Shown here: piece after piece, positions 1 through 12,712 of the stretch
Position numbering within the stretch: position 1 is the first letter of the stretch
How the letters are laid out: every line of letters begins with the position of its first letter
Assembly (NCBI GenBank): GCA_021234155.1
Contig: JAJEKV010000294.1
Location: forward strand, 1 to 64,000
Origin: Isoetes taiwanensis
Taxonomy: Eukaryota > Streptophyta > Lycopodiopsida > Isoetales > Isoetaceae
Direction: 5' to 3'
DNA length: 64,000 nucleotides
Made by a program: the position numbers and the translations under genes
The notes under the pieces: generated by a model
Database searches by the model: none
Told to the model about the DNA's origin: nothing
Seen by the model: only the letters and a program-made list of their open reading frames with translations

Positions 1-3000
1 TGGAATTTAAAATTCTCCGGAGAATATGTTCCCCACTTCCGCGCCTTCTCCCGGACGGACGACGCAGCGAAGCTCTCTCCCACATCCGACCGCCAATGGA
101 CTTAACGCCGACATTGCCCCTCGGGACCAAGTTCCGCGGGCCGGACCACCCGAACTCCAAGAGCCAAAGTAGCTCACTTACATCACACTTTCGTAGTCAA
201 TTGGGTCAGATGCATGCGGGATAATGTCGTGGGAGGACGTGGAGTGTTTCCTTCTTTAGCAAAAACCCATCGTAACTTGCTCCCTAGGGTAATTTCGCCA
301 TTCGGGACGATTTGGCAGGGTCTATTTGCCATTTTCGAGCATCCGCGTGCGAACGACAAAACAATGCGTTTCTACAAGGTCGACATCGATTTCACGGTTT
401 TGACAAGTTCTCTGACCCATCTCGAATCTTTTGGACCTTCTAAGAGGGGCCCCCTCGAGCGGAGGATCCAACGGGCGGATAGGGAACCTGCCCCGAGGGT
501 GGTCATTAGCGCAGGCCGGGAGCCGCCGAGAAGGGCTGCCTCGGGAACTTTTTGGATCCCGCCCCTAGGTGGGACTCTCCCTCTTGTGAGGGATCCCCGC
601 AAGGTCCCCGCCTCGTTTGACTTGGGGAAGGGTGCTAGCTCGGTTGTTCCCTAAACGCCTGCCTTAATCGCTCTAATGCTAACCCTTTGACCTAGACCTT
701 CTCCTAAAAATTCCTAAAATTGGGCCGTAGCCGGAGATGAATTAGGGATCCAAATGGCAAAACCGAATTTATTTTTCGCGGCAATGCATTAATTGCTAAT
801 TTACTTAATGTCTTGCCATTGCAAAGCCCACTTCTTACTTGCCACATCGGGAGGAGGAAAGGCCCAAACTCCGCCCGCCGTCGCCCTTGTTCCGTATTTT
901 CTGCCGCTTCTACCGCCAGTCCTTAGTGCAGCAGACCCAGACTTCGCCCCCAAAACATAAACCTTTCAGAGCCCGGCAACCCACCGGGGTTTACGCCGAG
1001 GCCCTCTCCTTGTCGTGATTCGCCGACCTTTGCGCCGTGTCTTGAAGTGGAGTTGGGGTGTTGACGCTTGGCAGCGGACCCTAAAATCCCTCCGAGGTCG
1101 CTGCCCCAAATTTCCTCTCCCCAAGGCCCTCGGGACGGACGGGCGACCTCCCTCTCCGAATCGCTGACCGACCGCCAATGGACTCGAACGCCGACATTGC
1201 CCCCGGGGACCAAGTTCCGGGGCGGAAGACCACCCAACTCCAAGAAGCCAAAGTAGCTCACTTACATCACACTCCGTGAGTCAATTGGCCTAGGATGTGC
1301 ATGGATAACAATGTGGAGGACGGAGTGTTCCTTCTTTGTAAAACCGGACCGTGTAACTTGCTCCCTAGGGTAATTTTCGCCATTCTGACGATTTGGCAGG
1401 TGGTCTATTTGCCATTGGGAGCATCCCTGCGTCCAACGACAAAACATCGCGGGTTTTACAAGGTCGACATCGACGGGGCTCAGCTGGGTTTGACAAGTTC
1501 TCGGACCGATCTAGAATCTTTGGACCTTCAAGAGGGGCCCCGAACGGAGGATCCAACGGTGGGATAGGGGGAACCGCCCCGGGAGGGTGGTCATAGCGCG
1601 GTGTAGCCGGGGCGCCGAGGGAAGGGCTGCCTCGGGAACTTTTTGGATCCCGGGCCTCCGGGGGGTGGGACTCTCCCTCTTGTGAGGGATCCCCGCAAGG
1701 TCCCCGGCCTCGTTTGACTTGGGGAAGGGTGCCGGCTCGGTTGCCCCGCAACGGCTGCCCGACCGCTCTAATGCTAACCCTTTGACCTAGACCTTCTCAG
1801 AAAATTCCAAAATTGGGCCGCAGGCCGGGAGATGAATTAGGGATCCGGTGGCAAAAACCGAATTTATTTTTCGTGCAATGCATTAATTGGTGAATTTCTT
1901 AATGTCTTGCCACCGCAAAAGCGCCCCCGACTTCTACTTGCCACATCGGGAGGAGGAAAGGCCCAAACTCCGCTCCGTCGGCCTCCTTGCTCCGTATTCT
2001 CGGCCAGCCGCTTCTCGGCCAGGTCCCAAGTGCAACAGACCAGGACTCCTCGCCCCCAAAACGTAAACCCTTCTAGAGCCCCGGCAACCCACGTGGTTTA
2101 CGCCGGAGGCCCTCTCCTTGTCGATTCTACGGGACCTTGGGCCAGGTCTTGAAGTGGAGTTGGGGTGTTGACGCCTTTGAGGCCTTTTGGACCACGGGGC
2201 ACCCTCCCGAGGTCGCTTGCCCCAAATTTCTCTCCCCAAGCCCCCGGGGACTCCGGAGTAGCTTCACTTCCCCTCCACCTGGCCTAGAATCATGATCTGA
2301 CCCCGCCAATGGACTCCAGTAACGCTCCGACACATTGCCCCGGGGACCAAGTTCCGCGGTGGGTAAGACCACCCAACTCCAAGAAGCGCTAAAGTAGCTC
2401 ACTTCCATCACACTCGTAGTCAATTGGCCTAGGATGTGCATGCGAACTCCTTTTTGGATACCGCCGTGGAGGGCGGAGTGTTTCCTTCTTTCGCAAAACC
2501 GCCTCGCGGTAACTTTGCTCCCTAGGGTAATTTAGGGCCATTAGGGGACGATTTGGCGACTTATTTAATGTCTTGTGGTCTATTTTGCCATTACGAGAAA
2601 GCATCCCTGCGTCTTCAACGACAAAACAGTCAGGGTTTCTACAAGGCCGACATCGACGCAACCCACGGGGTTTGACAAGTTCTCCCGGACCGATCTTGAA
2701 TCTTTGGACCTTCCCTAAAAGAGGGGCCCCTCGGGGAGCAAAAGGATCCAACGGCCGGATAGGGGAATTGCCCGGGGGTGGTGGTCATTGGCGCAACCCC
2801 TGGGGAGCCGCCAGAAGGGTCTGCCTGGGGAACGTTCTTTGGATCCCCGCCCCGGGTCTATTTGGGGACTCTAACCACCCCTCTTGTGAGGGGATCCCCG
2901 CAAGGTCCCGCCTCGCTTGACTTGGGGAAGGGTGCCGCCTCTGTTGCCCCGCAGCGCTGCCCGAATCGCTCTAATGCTAACCCTTTGACCTAGACCTTCT

Positions 3001-6000
3001 CCTAAAATTCAAAATTGGGCCGCAGGCGGAGATGAATTAGGGATCCACCGGGCAAAAAACCTGAATTTATTTTCGGCAATGCATTAATTGCGTAATTTAC
3101 TTAATGTCTTGCCATCGCGAAAAGCCTCAGACTTCTACTTGCCACACGGAGGAGGAAAGGCCCAAACTCCGGCCCGTCCCGGGCCCCTTGCTCCTCGTAT
3201 TTTCGGCCGCCGCTCGGCCAGGTCCCAAGTGCAACAGACAGACTCGCCCCAAAACGTAAACCCTTCTAGAGCCCCGGCAACCCACCGGTTTACGCCGGAG
3301 GCCCTCTCCTTGTCGATTCGCCGACCTTGCGCCGCGGTCTGAAGTGGAGTTGGGGTGTTGACGCCGTGAAAGCTGACCCTAAAATCCCGGAGGTCGCTGC
3401 TTTTCCAAATTTCTCTCCCCAAGGCCCCGGGACCTTGACGGCGACCTCCCTCCCGAATCGCGATCCGACTCGCCAATAGACTTCAACGCCGACATTGCCC
3501 CTGGGGACCAAGTTCCGCGGGCCGAAGACCACCCGAACTCCAAGAAGCCAAAGTAGCTCACTTCCATCACACCGTAGTCAATTGGCCTAGGGATGTGCAT
3601 GCGGATACCGTCCGTGGAGGGCGGAGTGTTTCCTTCTTCGCAAAACCCCACTGCGGTAACTTGCTCCCTAGGGTAATTTCGGGCCATTCCTGGACGATTT
3701 GGGTGGTCTATTTGCCATTACTGGAGCATCCTCTGCGTCTCAACGACAAAACAAAAGGCGGTTTCTACAAGGTCGACATCGGGACGCTGGCTGGTTTGAC
3801 AAGTTCTCCTGACCGATCGGAATCTTTTGACCTTCCGAAGAGGGGGGGCCCCGAATCCGGAGGATCCAACGGCCGGATAGGGGAACCGCCCGGGAGGGTG
3901 GTCATTAGCGATGCACCTTGGGGGGAGCGCCGCCGTGAAGGGCTGCCGGGAACTTTTTGGATCCCAGCCCTAGGGTCCCGGGACTCTCCCCTCTTGTGAG
4001 GGATCCCTCGCAAGGTCCCCGGCCTCGTTTGACTTGGGGAAGGGTGCGGCTTCGGTTTGTCCCGCAACGGGCTGCCCCGACCGTTCTAATGCTAACCCTT
4101 TGACCTAGACCTTCTCCTCGAAAATTAAAAGGGCCGCAGTGTCTTTGGAGATGAATTAGGGATCAACCGGCAAAACCCGAATTTATTTTAGGTGCAATGC
4201 ATTAAGACCTTGAATTCTGAATGTCTTGCCCCGCAAAAGCGCCCCCAGAGCTTCGCTACATCTTGAGGAGGAAAGGCCCAAACTCCACTTCCAGTTCCCC
4301 TTGCTCCGCATTATCCCGGGCCAGTCGCTTCTCGGCGGGTCCCAAGTGCAGCAGACGGGATTCGGCCCCAAGCGCGTAAACCCTTCTAGAGCACGGCAAC
4401 CCACGGGGTTTACGTTTGGGAACCCTCTCCTTGTCCGGTCGGCGGGACCTTGCAGGTGTCTTGAAGTGGAGTTGGGGTGTTGGCCTTGAGCCCGCGGACC
4501 CTAAAATCCCCGAGGTTGTTGTTCCCAAATTTCCCTCTCCCCAAGGCTGCCCGGGGGACGGGACGGGCGACCTCCCTCTCCTGGAATCGCCGACCGACTC
4601 GCCAATGGACTCAACGTCGACATTGCCCCTGGGGACCAAGTTCCGCGGGCCGGAAGACCACCCAACTCCAAGAAGCTTAAAGTAGCTCACTTACATCACA
4701 CTCGTAGTCAATTGGCCTAGGATGTGCATGCGGGATAATGTCGGGAGGACGGAGTGTTTCCTTCTTTCATAAAACCAAAACCGGTAACTTGCTCCCTAGG
4801 GTAATTTCGCCATTCAGGACGATTTGGTAGGTCTATTTGCCATTCGAGCATCCTGGGTGTCTCTAACGACAAAACAATCACGGTTTCTACAAGGTCGACA
4901 TCCAGACGACGCGGTTTGACAAGTTCTCCCGGGCCGTCTGGAATCTTTTGGACCTTCCCGAAGAGGGGCCTCGAACCGGAGGATCCAACGGTCGGATAGG
5001 GGAACCGCCCGGAGGGTGGTCATTAGCGTGCAGCCCCAGGGGAGCTGCCAGAAGGGCTGCCTCGGGAACTTTTTTGGATCCCCCTCCTAGGGTCCGGACT
5101 CTCCCTCTTGTGAGGGATCCCCGCAAGGTCCTGGCCTCGCTTGACTTTGGGAAGGGTGCCGGCTCGGTTGCCACCCCGCTTGAGGCTGCCGCCCATCGCT
5201 CTAATGCTAACCCTTTGACCTAGACCTTCTCAGAAAATCGGGAAAATTGGGCCGTGCAGGCGGGAGATGAATTAGGGATCCGGCGGCAAAAACCGGAATT
5301 TATTTTCGTGCAATGCATTAATTATAATTCACGAATGTCTTGCCATTACCAAAAAGCGCCCCCGACTTCTACTTGCCACATCGGGAGGAGGAAAGGCCCA
5401 AACTCCGCTCCGTCGGTTCCCCTTGCTCCGTATTTTCACCTGGGCTTCTCGGCCGTCCCAAGTGCAGAGACGGGACTCGCCCCCAAAACGTAAACCCTTC
5501 TAGAGCCGGCAACCCACCCGGGGTTTCGTTTGGAGGCCCTCTCCTTGTCGATTCGGCGGGACCTTGCTTATGTCTTGAAGTGAGTTGGGGTGTTGGCCTT
5601 GAGCTTGGACCTAAAATCCCTCCGGAGGCTGCTTGCCCCAAATTTCCTCTCCCAAGGCCCCAGGGGACGGACGGGCGACCTCCTTCTCAGGAATCACGAT
5701 GGACTCACGCCAATGGACTCGAGCGTCGACATTGCCACAGGGACCAAGTTAAAGTGGCGAGAAGACCACCCGAACTCAAGAAGCCAAAGTAGCTCACTTA
5801 CATCACACTCGTAGTCAATTGGCCTAGGATGTGCATGGGATCTTGTCGTGGAGGGCGGAGTGTTTCCTTCTTTCAAAACCGTAGTGTAACTTGCTCCCTA
5901 GGGTAATTTCGCCATTAGGACGATTTGGGGTCTATTTGCCATTCAGGAGCATCCCTGGTGCGGCGACAAAACAATGCGGTTTCTACAAGGTCGGATACAT

Positions 6001-9000
6001 CGGGGCGCCCGGGTTTGACAAGTTCTCCCGGACCGATCTGGAATCTTTTGGACCTTCCTCAAGAGGGGCCCCCGAATCGGAGGATCCAACGGCCGGATAG
6101 GGGAACCGGCCCGAGGGTGGTCATTAGCGCAGCCCCGGGAGCGCCGCCAGAAGAACTGCCTCGGGAACTTTTTGGATCCCGCCTCCGGGGTGGGACTCTC
6201 CCCCTCTTGTGAGGGATCCCCGCAAGGTCTTGGCCTCGCTTGACTTGGGGGGGGTGCCGCCTCTGCTGTTCCGCAACGGGCCCCCCGACCGCTTTCTAAT
6301 GCTAACCCTTTGACCTAGACCTTCTCCTAAAAATTCAAAAATTGGGCCAGGCCGGAGATGAATTAGGGATCCGGTGGCAAAACCGAATTTATTTTCGCAA
6401 TGCATTAATTGCGAATTTACAGAATGTCTTGCCATCGCAGTGCCCCCAAACTTCTACTTGCCACACGGGAGGGAGGAAAGGCCCAAACTCCGCTCCGTCG
6501 GTTCCCCTTGCTCCGTATTTTTGGCCAGCCGCTTCTCGGCCGGTCCCAAGTGCAACAGACCCGGGACTCGGCCCCCAAAGCGTAAACCCTTCTAGAGCGG
6601 CAGCCCACGGGGTTTACGTTTTGGAGGCCCTCTCTCCTTGTCGGGACGGGACCTTGCCGGTGTCTTGAAGTGGAGTTGGGGTGTTGGACTGTGAGGCCGG
6701 ACCCAAAAATCCCCCAGGTCGCTTGCCCCAAATTTCCTCTCCCCAAGGCCACAGGGACCCGGACGGGCGACCTCCCTCTCCGGAATCACGATCTGACTGC
6801 CAATGGACTCGAGCGTCGACATTGCCCCAGGGACCAAGTTCGTGGCCAGAAGACCACCGAACTCCAAGAAGCGCCAAAGTAGCTCACTTACATCACACTC
6901 GTAGTCAATTGGCCCTAGGATGTGCATAGGGATATCTTGTCGTGGAGGGCGTGAGTGTTTCCTTCTTTCGCAAAAACCCGGCCGTAACTTGCTCCCTAGG
7001 GTAATTTAGCCATTCCTGACGATTTGCTGTGGTCTATTTGCCATTCCCGGAGCATCCCTGCGTCCTAACGACAAAAATAACCCGGTTTCTACAAGGTCGA
7101 CATCGACGCCCAGCGGGCTTGACAAGTTCTCCTGACCCGATCTGGAATCTTTTTGACCTTCCCGAAGAGGGGCCCCTCGAGCAGAGGATCCAACGGCCGG
7201 ATAGGGGAACCTGCGGGAGGGGTGGTCATTAGCGCAGCCCCTGGGGAGCGCCCGAAGGGGCTGCCTGCAACTTTTTTTTTTGATCCCCGCCTCCTGGGGT
7301 CCGGACTCTCCCCTCTTGAGGGATCCCCGCGAAGGTCCTGGCCTCGTTTGACTTGGGAAGGGTGCCAGCTCGGTTGCCTGCAACGGCCCCTAATCGCTCT
7401 AATGCTAACCCTTTGACCTAGACCTTCTCCAAAATTCAAAATTGGGCGCCGTGTCGCCGAGATGAATTAGGGATCCACCTGGCAAAACCGAATTTATTTT
7501 CGCAATGCATTAATTGCTAATTTACTTAATGTCTTGCCATGCAAGCCCCCGAGCTTCTACTTGCCACATCGGGGAGGAGGAAGGCCCAAACTCCGGCCCG
7601 CCGCCCCTCGCCCGTATTTTCATTGCCGCTTCGGCCAGTCCCAGTGCAACGGACAGACTCGGCCCCAAAGCGAACCTTCTAGAGCCCCGGCAACCCACGA
7701 GGGTTTTCGTTCGGAGGCCCTCTCCTGTCGATTCGGCGGGACCTTGCGCCGTGTCTTGAAGTGGAGTTAGGGGTGTTGACGCCAGCCTGGACCTAAAATC
7801 CCGGGAGGTCGCTTTGCCCCAAATTTCCCCTCTCCCCAAGGCCTCGGGGACTGTGACCGCGACCTCCCCTCCTAATCGTGATCTCGACTCTGCCAATGGA
7901 CTTTAACGCGTCCATTATTGCCCCGGGGATGAAGTTCCGCGGGCTTTAAGACCACCCTAACTCCAAGAAGCCAAAGTAGCTCACTTACATCACACTCGTA
8001 GTCAATTGGCCTAGGATGTGCATCACGGGATCTTGTCGTGGAGGGCGTGAGTGTTTCCTTCTTTCGCAAAACCCACCCAGTGTAACTTGCTCCCTAGGAT
8101 AATTTCGCCATTCAGACGATTTGGCGGGGTCTATTTGCCATTACGAGCATCCCGGTGCGAGCGACAAAAACAAAGGCGGTTTCTACAAGGCCGACATCGG
8201 GGCGCTTGTGGTTTGACAAGTTCTCCGGACCCGATCTAGAATCTTTTGGACCTTCGAAGAGGGGCCCTCGAAGCGGAGGATCCAAGCGGTCGGATAGGGG
8301 AACCGCTCCGGAGGGTGGTCATTAGCGTGTAGCCCGGGAGCGCCGGAAGAAGGGCTGCCTCGGGAACTTTTTGGATCCCGCCTCACGGGTGGGACTCTCC
8401 CCTCTTGTGAGGGATCCCCGCAAGGTCCCGGCCTCGTTTGACTTGGGAAGGGTGTGGCCGGCTGTTGCCGCAACCGGGCTGCCCCGACCGCTCTAATGCT
8501 AACCCTTTGACCTAGACCTTCTCAAAAAAATTCCAAAAATTGGGCCGCGGTGCTGGAGATGAATTAGGGATCCAAACCGGTAAAAACCGAATTTATTTTC
8601 GTGCAATGCATTAATTGCGAATTATTTAATGTCTTGCCACCGCAAAAGCCCCCGACTTCTACTTGCCACATCGGGGAGGAGGAAAGGCCCAAACTCCGCC
8701 TCTGCCGGGCCTCTTGTTCCGTATTCTGGGCTCTTTGCCAGGCCAGTCCCAAGTGCAACAGACCATGACTCGGCCCCCAAACGTAAACCCTTCTAGAGCC
8801 CGGCAACCCACGTGGTTTACGCCGAGGCCCTCTCCTTGTCGATTCGGCCGGGACCTTGCTTCGTGTCTTGAAGTGGAGTTGGGGTGTTGACGCCTTGCTT
8901 GGACCCTAAAATCCTCCGAGGCTGCTTGCCCCAAATTTCCTCTCCCCAAGCCCCCTGGGGACTGGACGGGGCGACCTCCCTCTCCCGGAATCATGATCGA

Positions 9001-11916
9001 CCGCCAATGGACTCAACGCCGACATTGCCCCGGGACCAAGTTCGGTGGGCCGTAAGACCACCCGAACTCCAAGCGCCAAAGTAGCTCACTTCCATCACAC
9101 TCGTAGTCAATTGGCCTAGGATGTGCATGCGGGACTTTGTCGTGGAGGGCGTGAGTGTTTCCTTCTTCGCGAAAACCGACCAGTGTAACTTGCTCCCTAG
9201 GGTAATTTCGCCATTCCTGACGATTTGGCAGGGTCTATTTGCCATTCACGGAGCATCCCGCGTTGCGAACGACAAAAAGTAAAGGGCGGTTTCTACAAGG
9301 CTTTCTTCACATCGGGGCCCAGGGTTTGACAAGTTCTCCGGACCGATCTGGAATCTTTTGGACCTTCACGAAGAGGGCCCCCTGAGCGGAGGATCCAACG
9401 ATTCGGATAGGGGAACCGGCCCCGGGAGGGTGGTCATTAGCGCAGCCCCGGGAGCCGCCGGGAAGGGCTGCCTGGGAACTTTTTGGATCCCTCCCGGGGT
9501 CAGGACTCTCCCCTCTTGTGAGGGATCCCTGCAAGGTCTGGCCTCGTTTGACTTGGGGAAGGGTGCGGCTCGGTTGCCGCAAGCGGGCTGCCAAACCGTT
9601 CTAATGCTAACCCTTTGACCTAGACCTTCTCAAAGAAAATTCGAAAATTGGGCCGTGTGCTGGAGATGAATTAGGGATCCAGCTGGCAAAAACCCGAATT
9701 TATTTTTCGTGCAATGCATTAATTGCAATTCTGAATGTCTTGCCACCGCCCCGGACTTCTACTTGCCACCGGGGGAGGAAAGGCCCAAACTCCGCCCGTC
9801 GGGTTCCCCTTGCTCCGTATTTTGGGCTCTTGCTTTCGGCCAGTCCCAAGTTAACAGACCCGGGACTCGGCCCCCAAAACGTAAACCCTTCTAGAGCACG
9901 GCAACCCACAGGGTTTCGTTTGAGGCCCTCCTTGTCGGTTCGTAGGGACCTTCTTGGGTGTCTTGAAGTGGAGTTGGGGTGTTGGCCGCCAGGCGCGGAC
10001 CCTAAAATCCCCGGAGGCCGCACCCCAAATTTCCTCTCCCCAAGGCCACAGGGACGGGCGGGCGACCTCCCCTCTCGGAATGCGATCGACTTCTGCCAAT
10101 AGACTCGAGGCGTCGACATTACAGGGACCAAGTTCCCGTGGCGAAGACCACCCAACTCAAGAAGCGCCAAAGTAGCTCTCACTTCCATCACACCTCGTAG
10201 TCAATTGGCCTTGGGATGTGCATGCGGGATCTTGTCGTGGGCGTGAGTGTTTCCTTCTTTAGCAGAAAACCGGCCAGGTGTAACTTGCTCCCTAGGGTAA
10301 TTTCGCCATTAGGACGATTTGCGGGGTCTATTTGCCATTACGGAGCATCCCCAGGTGCGAACGACAAAAACATCGCGGTTTCTACAAGGCCCGACATCGG
10401 GGCGCCTGCGGTTTGACAAGTTCTCCGGACCGATCTGGAATCTTTTGGACCTTCGAAGGGGCCCTGAGCGGAGGATCCAACTGGCCGGATAGGGGAACCT
10501 GCTCCCGGAGGGTGGTCATTAGCGTAGCCCGGGGGGGAGCCGCCAGAAGGGTGCCTCGGGGAACTTTTTGGATCCCGCCTCCTAGGGTGGGGACTCTCCC
10601 CTCTTGTGAGGGATCCGCAAGGTCCTGGCCTCGCTTGACTTGGGGAAGGGTGCCGCCTCGGCAACGGAATCCGGACCGCCCACCGTTCCTAATGCTAACC
10701 CTTTGACCTAGACCTTCTCCGAAAATTCAAAAATTGGGTCGTAGGCCGGAGATGAATTAGGGATCCACCGGGCAAAAACCGAATTTATTTTCGTGCAATG
10801 CATTAATTGCGAATTTACGAATGTCTTGCCATCGCAAAAAGCGCCCACTTCTTCTTGCCACACGGAGGAGGAGGAAAGGCCCAAACTCCGCTCCGCCGGG
10901 CTTCCCCTTGTTCAGATTCCCGCCTGCCGCTTTTCGGGCCAGTCCCAGTGCAACAGACAGATCGCCCCCAAAACGTAAACCCTTCTAGAGCACGGCAACC
11001 CACGTGGTTTACGTTTGGAGGCCCTCTCCTTGTCGATTGTAGGGACCTTGCGCCCGTGTCTTGAAGTGGAGTTGGGGTGTTGGCCTTGAGCCGGACCCTA
11101 AAAATCCCCTGAGGCTGCTTGCCCCAAATTTCCTCTCCCCAAGGCCCGAGGGACGGATGAGGCGACCTCCCCTCTCCTCGAATCGCGATCGACCGCCAAT
11201 GGACTTTAACGTCGACATTGCCCTGGGGACCAAGTTAAGTGGCCAGAAGACCAGGAGGAACTCAAGAGCGCCAAAGTAGCTCACTTACATCACACTCGTG
11301 GTAATTGGCCCTAGGATGTGCATGGGGATCTTTTGTCGTGGAAGGCGTGAGTGTTTCCTTCTTTCCAAAACCGCCCGTGTAACTTACTCCCTAGGGTAAT
11401 TTCGCCATTGGGACGATTTTGGCGGGGTCTATTTGCCATTCTGAACATCCCCCGCCCGAGCGACAAAAACAAGGCGGTTTCTACAAGGCCGACATCGGGG
11501 CCGCCGCTGGTTTGACAAGTTCTCCGGACCGATCGGAATCTTTTGGACCTTCCCAAAGAGGGGCCCCGAGCGGAGGATCCAACGGGCCGGATAGAGGAAC
11601 CGGGCTCGGGAGGGTGGTCATTAGCGTGCGACCCGGGAGCGGCCGGCCAGAAGGGCTGCCTCGGGAACTTTTTGGATCCCCCTCCTGGGGTCCAGACTCT
11701 CCCCTCTTGTGAGGGATCCCTGCAAGGTCCCCGGCCTCGTTTGACTTGGGGAAGGGTGCCATTTCGGTTGCCGCAACGGGCTGCCCCCGACCGCTTCTAA
11801 TGCTAACCCTTTGACCTAGACCTTCTCCAAAATTCCGAAAATTGGGCCGTGTGCTGGAGATGAATTAGGGATCCAGCTGGCAAAAAACCAGAATTTATTT
11901 TCGTGCAATGCATTAA
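1..11916. repeat. Satellite array, block 1 (unit about 1.1 kb, about 10.7 copies)
   Basis: A conserved anchor, CTAATGCTAACCCTTTGACC, recurs at about 673, 1768, 2971, 4086, 5201, 6296, 7399, 8493, 9601, 10689 and 11797, a spacing of 1088-1203 bp with most near 1.1 kb. Other fixed blocks repeat in the same order, including GCAATGCATTAATTGC, CCTAGGGTAATTTCGCC and GAAGTGGAGTTGGGGTGTTG. The unit is GC-rich in patches. Short reading frames occur in it on both strands, but frame and length differ between copies, so I see no conserved protein. I found no rRNA or 5S similarity. Copies differ mostly by 1-4 base changes at the same GC-rich spots, with AT-richer blocks nearly invariant. A centromeric, subtelomeric or knob satellite is possible; the sequence does not decide. 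Confidence 0.95.
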
Positions 11917-12034
11917 CATACCTCATCTTTTTTCGATGCCAAACCAAATCATAGTCTTCAACAATCATCAAGAACAACCAGCAGCTGCATGATGGAGCCC
12001 GAGTTTCAATGGCACCCAAAATTTTAATGTCGCA

Positions 12035-12712
12035 ATGACAGGATCCAGACAGAAACAAAAATCGACTGTAGCTGATGCAGATGGAGACTTCGTCCTCACC
12101 CAAAACGCGTGGAATTTGTTGATGCAAAAGGTCTCGGCATTAGATTCGATACAGGAAGAGGTTAAACAGGTAAAAACCCTGCTGGATAAAGTAGCTTCAT
12201 TGCAGTCTCGCGTTGATATTCTAGAGGGCAAACTTGAATTGCTTGAACAAAATTCCCAGCAGCAAAAATCTGAAACTCCCTCTACACTAAAAGATGAAGT
12301 TCAATCTGTACTTGCTGAAGAACGTGAACGCTATAAGAGAACTTTGAGAATTCGTATCATTGGCATCCCTGAGACAGAAGATGAAAACACCAAAGAAATG
12401 GCTGTTCATTTCTGCAAAGAAAATCTGAAAATGGATGAACCGGTCATTACCGATGCTTGGAGAACTGGCAAGAGAATTGAAGATAAAATCAGACACATTT
12501 TAGTAAAATGCAGAGATGAAGCATCTCGCACAGAGATACTAAAGCAGGGACCAATGTTGAAAGGCAGCACTTACCGAGTATGCGAGGATTTAACATGGCA
12601 ACAGCTCCAAAACCGTCCAGATGCTATAAGACAAGTTAAGGAGGCAAGAGCTGCAGGGAAATGGGCTGTTTACAGGAATGGCCATGTCATAATCCGAGAT
12701 CGCACAGAATAG
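12035..12712 (+). CDS. LINE ORF1 protein, L1 type (coiled coil, RRM, C-terminal domain)
   Basis: This 225-residue frame is open from ATG to TAG. Residues about 30-75 form heptad-rich coiled coil (runs such as VKQVKTLLDKVASLQSRVDI), expected to trimerise. Residues about 102-182 fit the L1 ORF1p RRM fold, with RIRIIGIPE as first strand and motif and HILVKCRDEASRTEIL in the middle. Residues about 184-222 match the L1 C-terminal domain pattern (EDLTWQQLQNR followed by KEARAAGKWAVYRNGHVII). In L1 elements this protein binds the element RNA and acts as a nucleic-acid chaperone in the cytoplasmic ribonucleoprotein. Many seed-plant L1 ORF1 proteins instead carry a CCHC zinc knuckle, which I do not see here. 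The ATG is the first in a long open frame. The frame continues directly into ORF2 after one TAG codon. Confidence 0.88.
   Translation: MTGSRQKQKSTVADADGDFVLTQNAWNLLMQKVSALDSIQEEVKQVKTLLDKVASLQSRVDILEGKLELLEQNSQQQKSETPSTLKDEVQSVLAEERERYKRTLRIRIIGIPETEDENTKEMAVHFCKENLKMDEPVITDAWRTGKRIEDKIRHILVKCRDEASRTEILKQGPMLKGSTYRVCEDLTWQQLQNRPDAIRQVKEARAAGKWAVYRNGHVIIRDRTE

Noticed and set aside
1-11916. Recurrent 60-160 residue frames in the satellite
   Set aside because: Frame, start and length change from copy to copy and both strands are open alike, as expected for GC-rich repeats.
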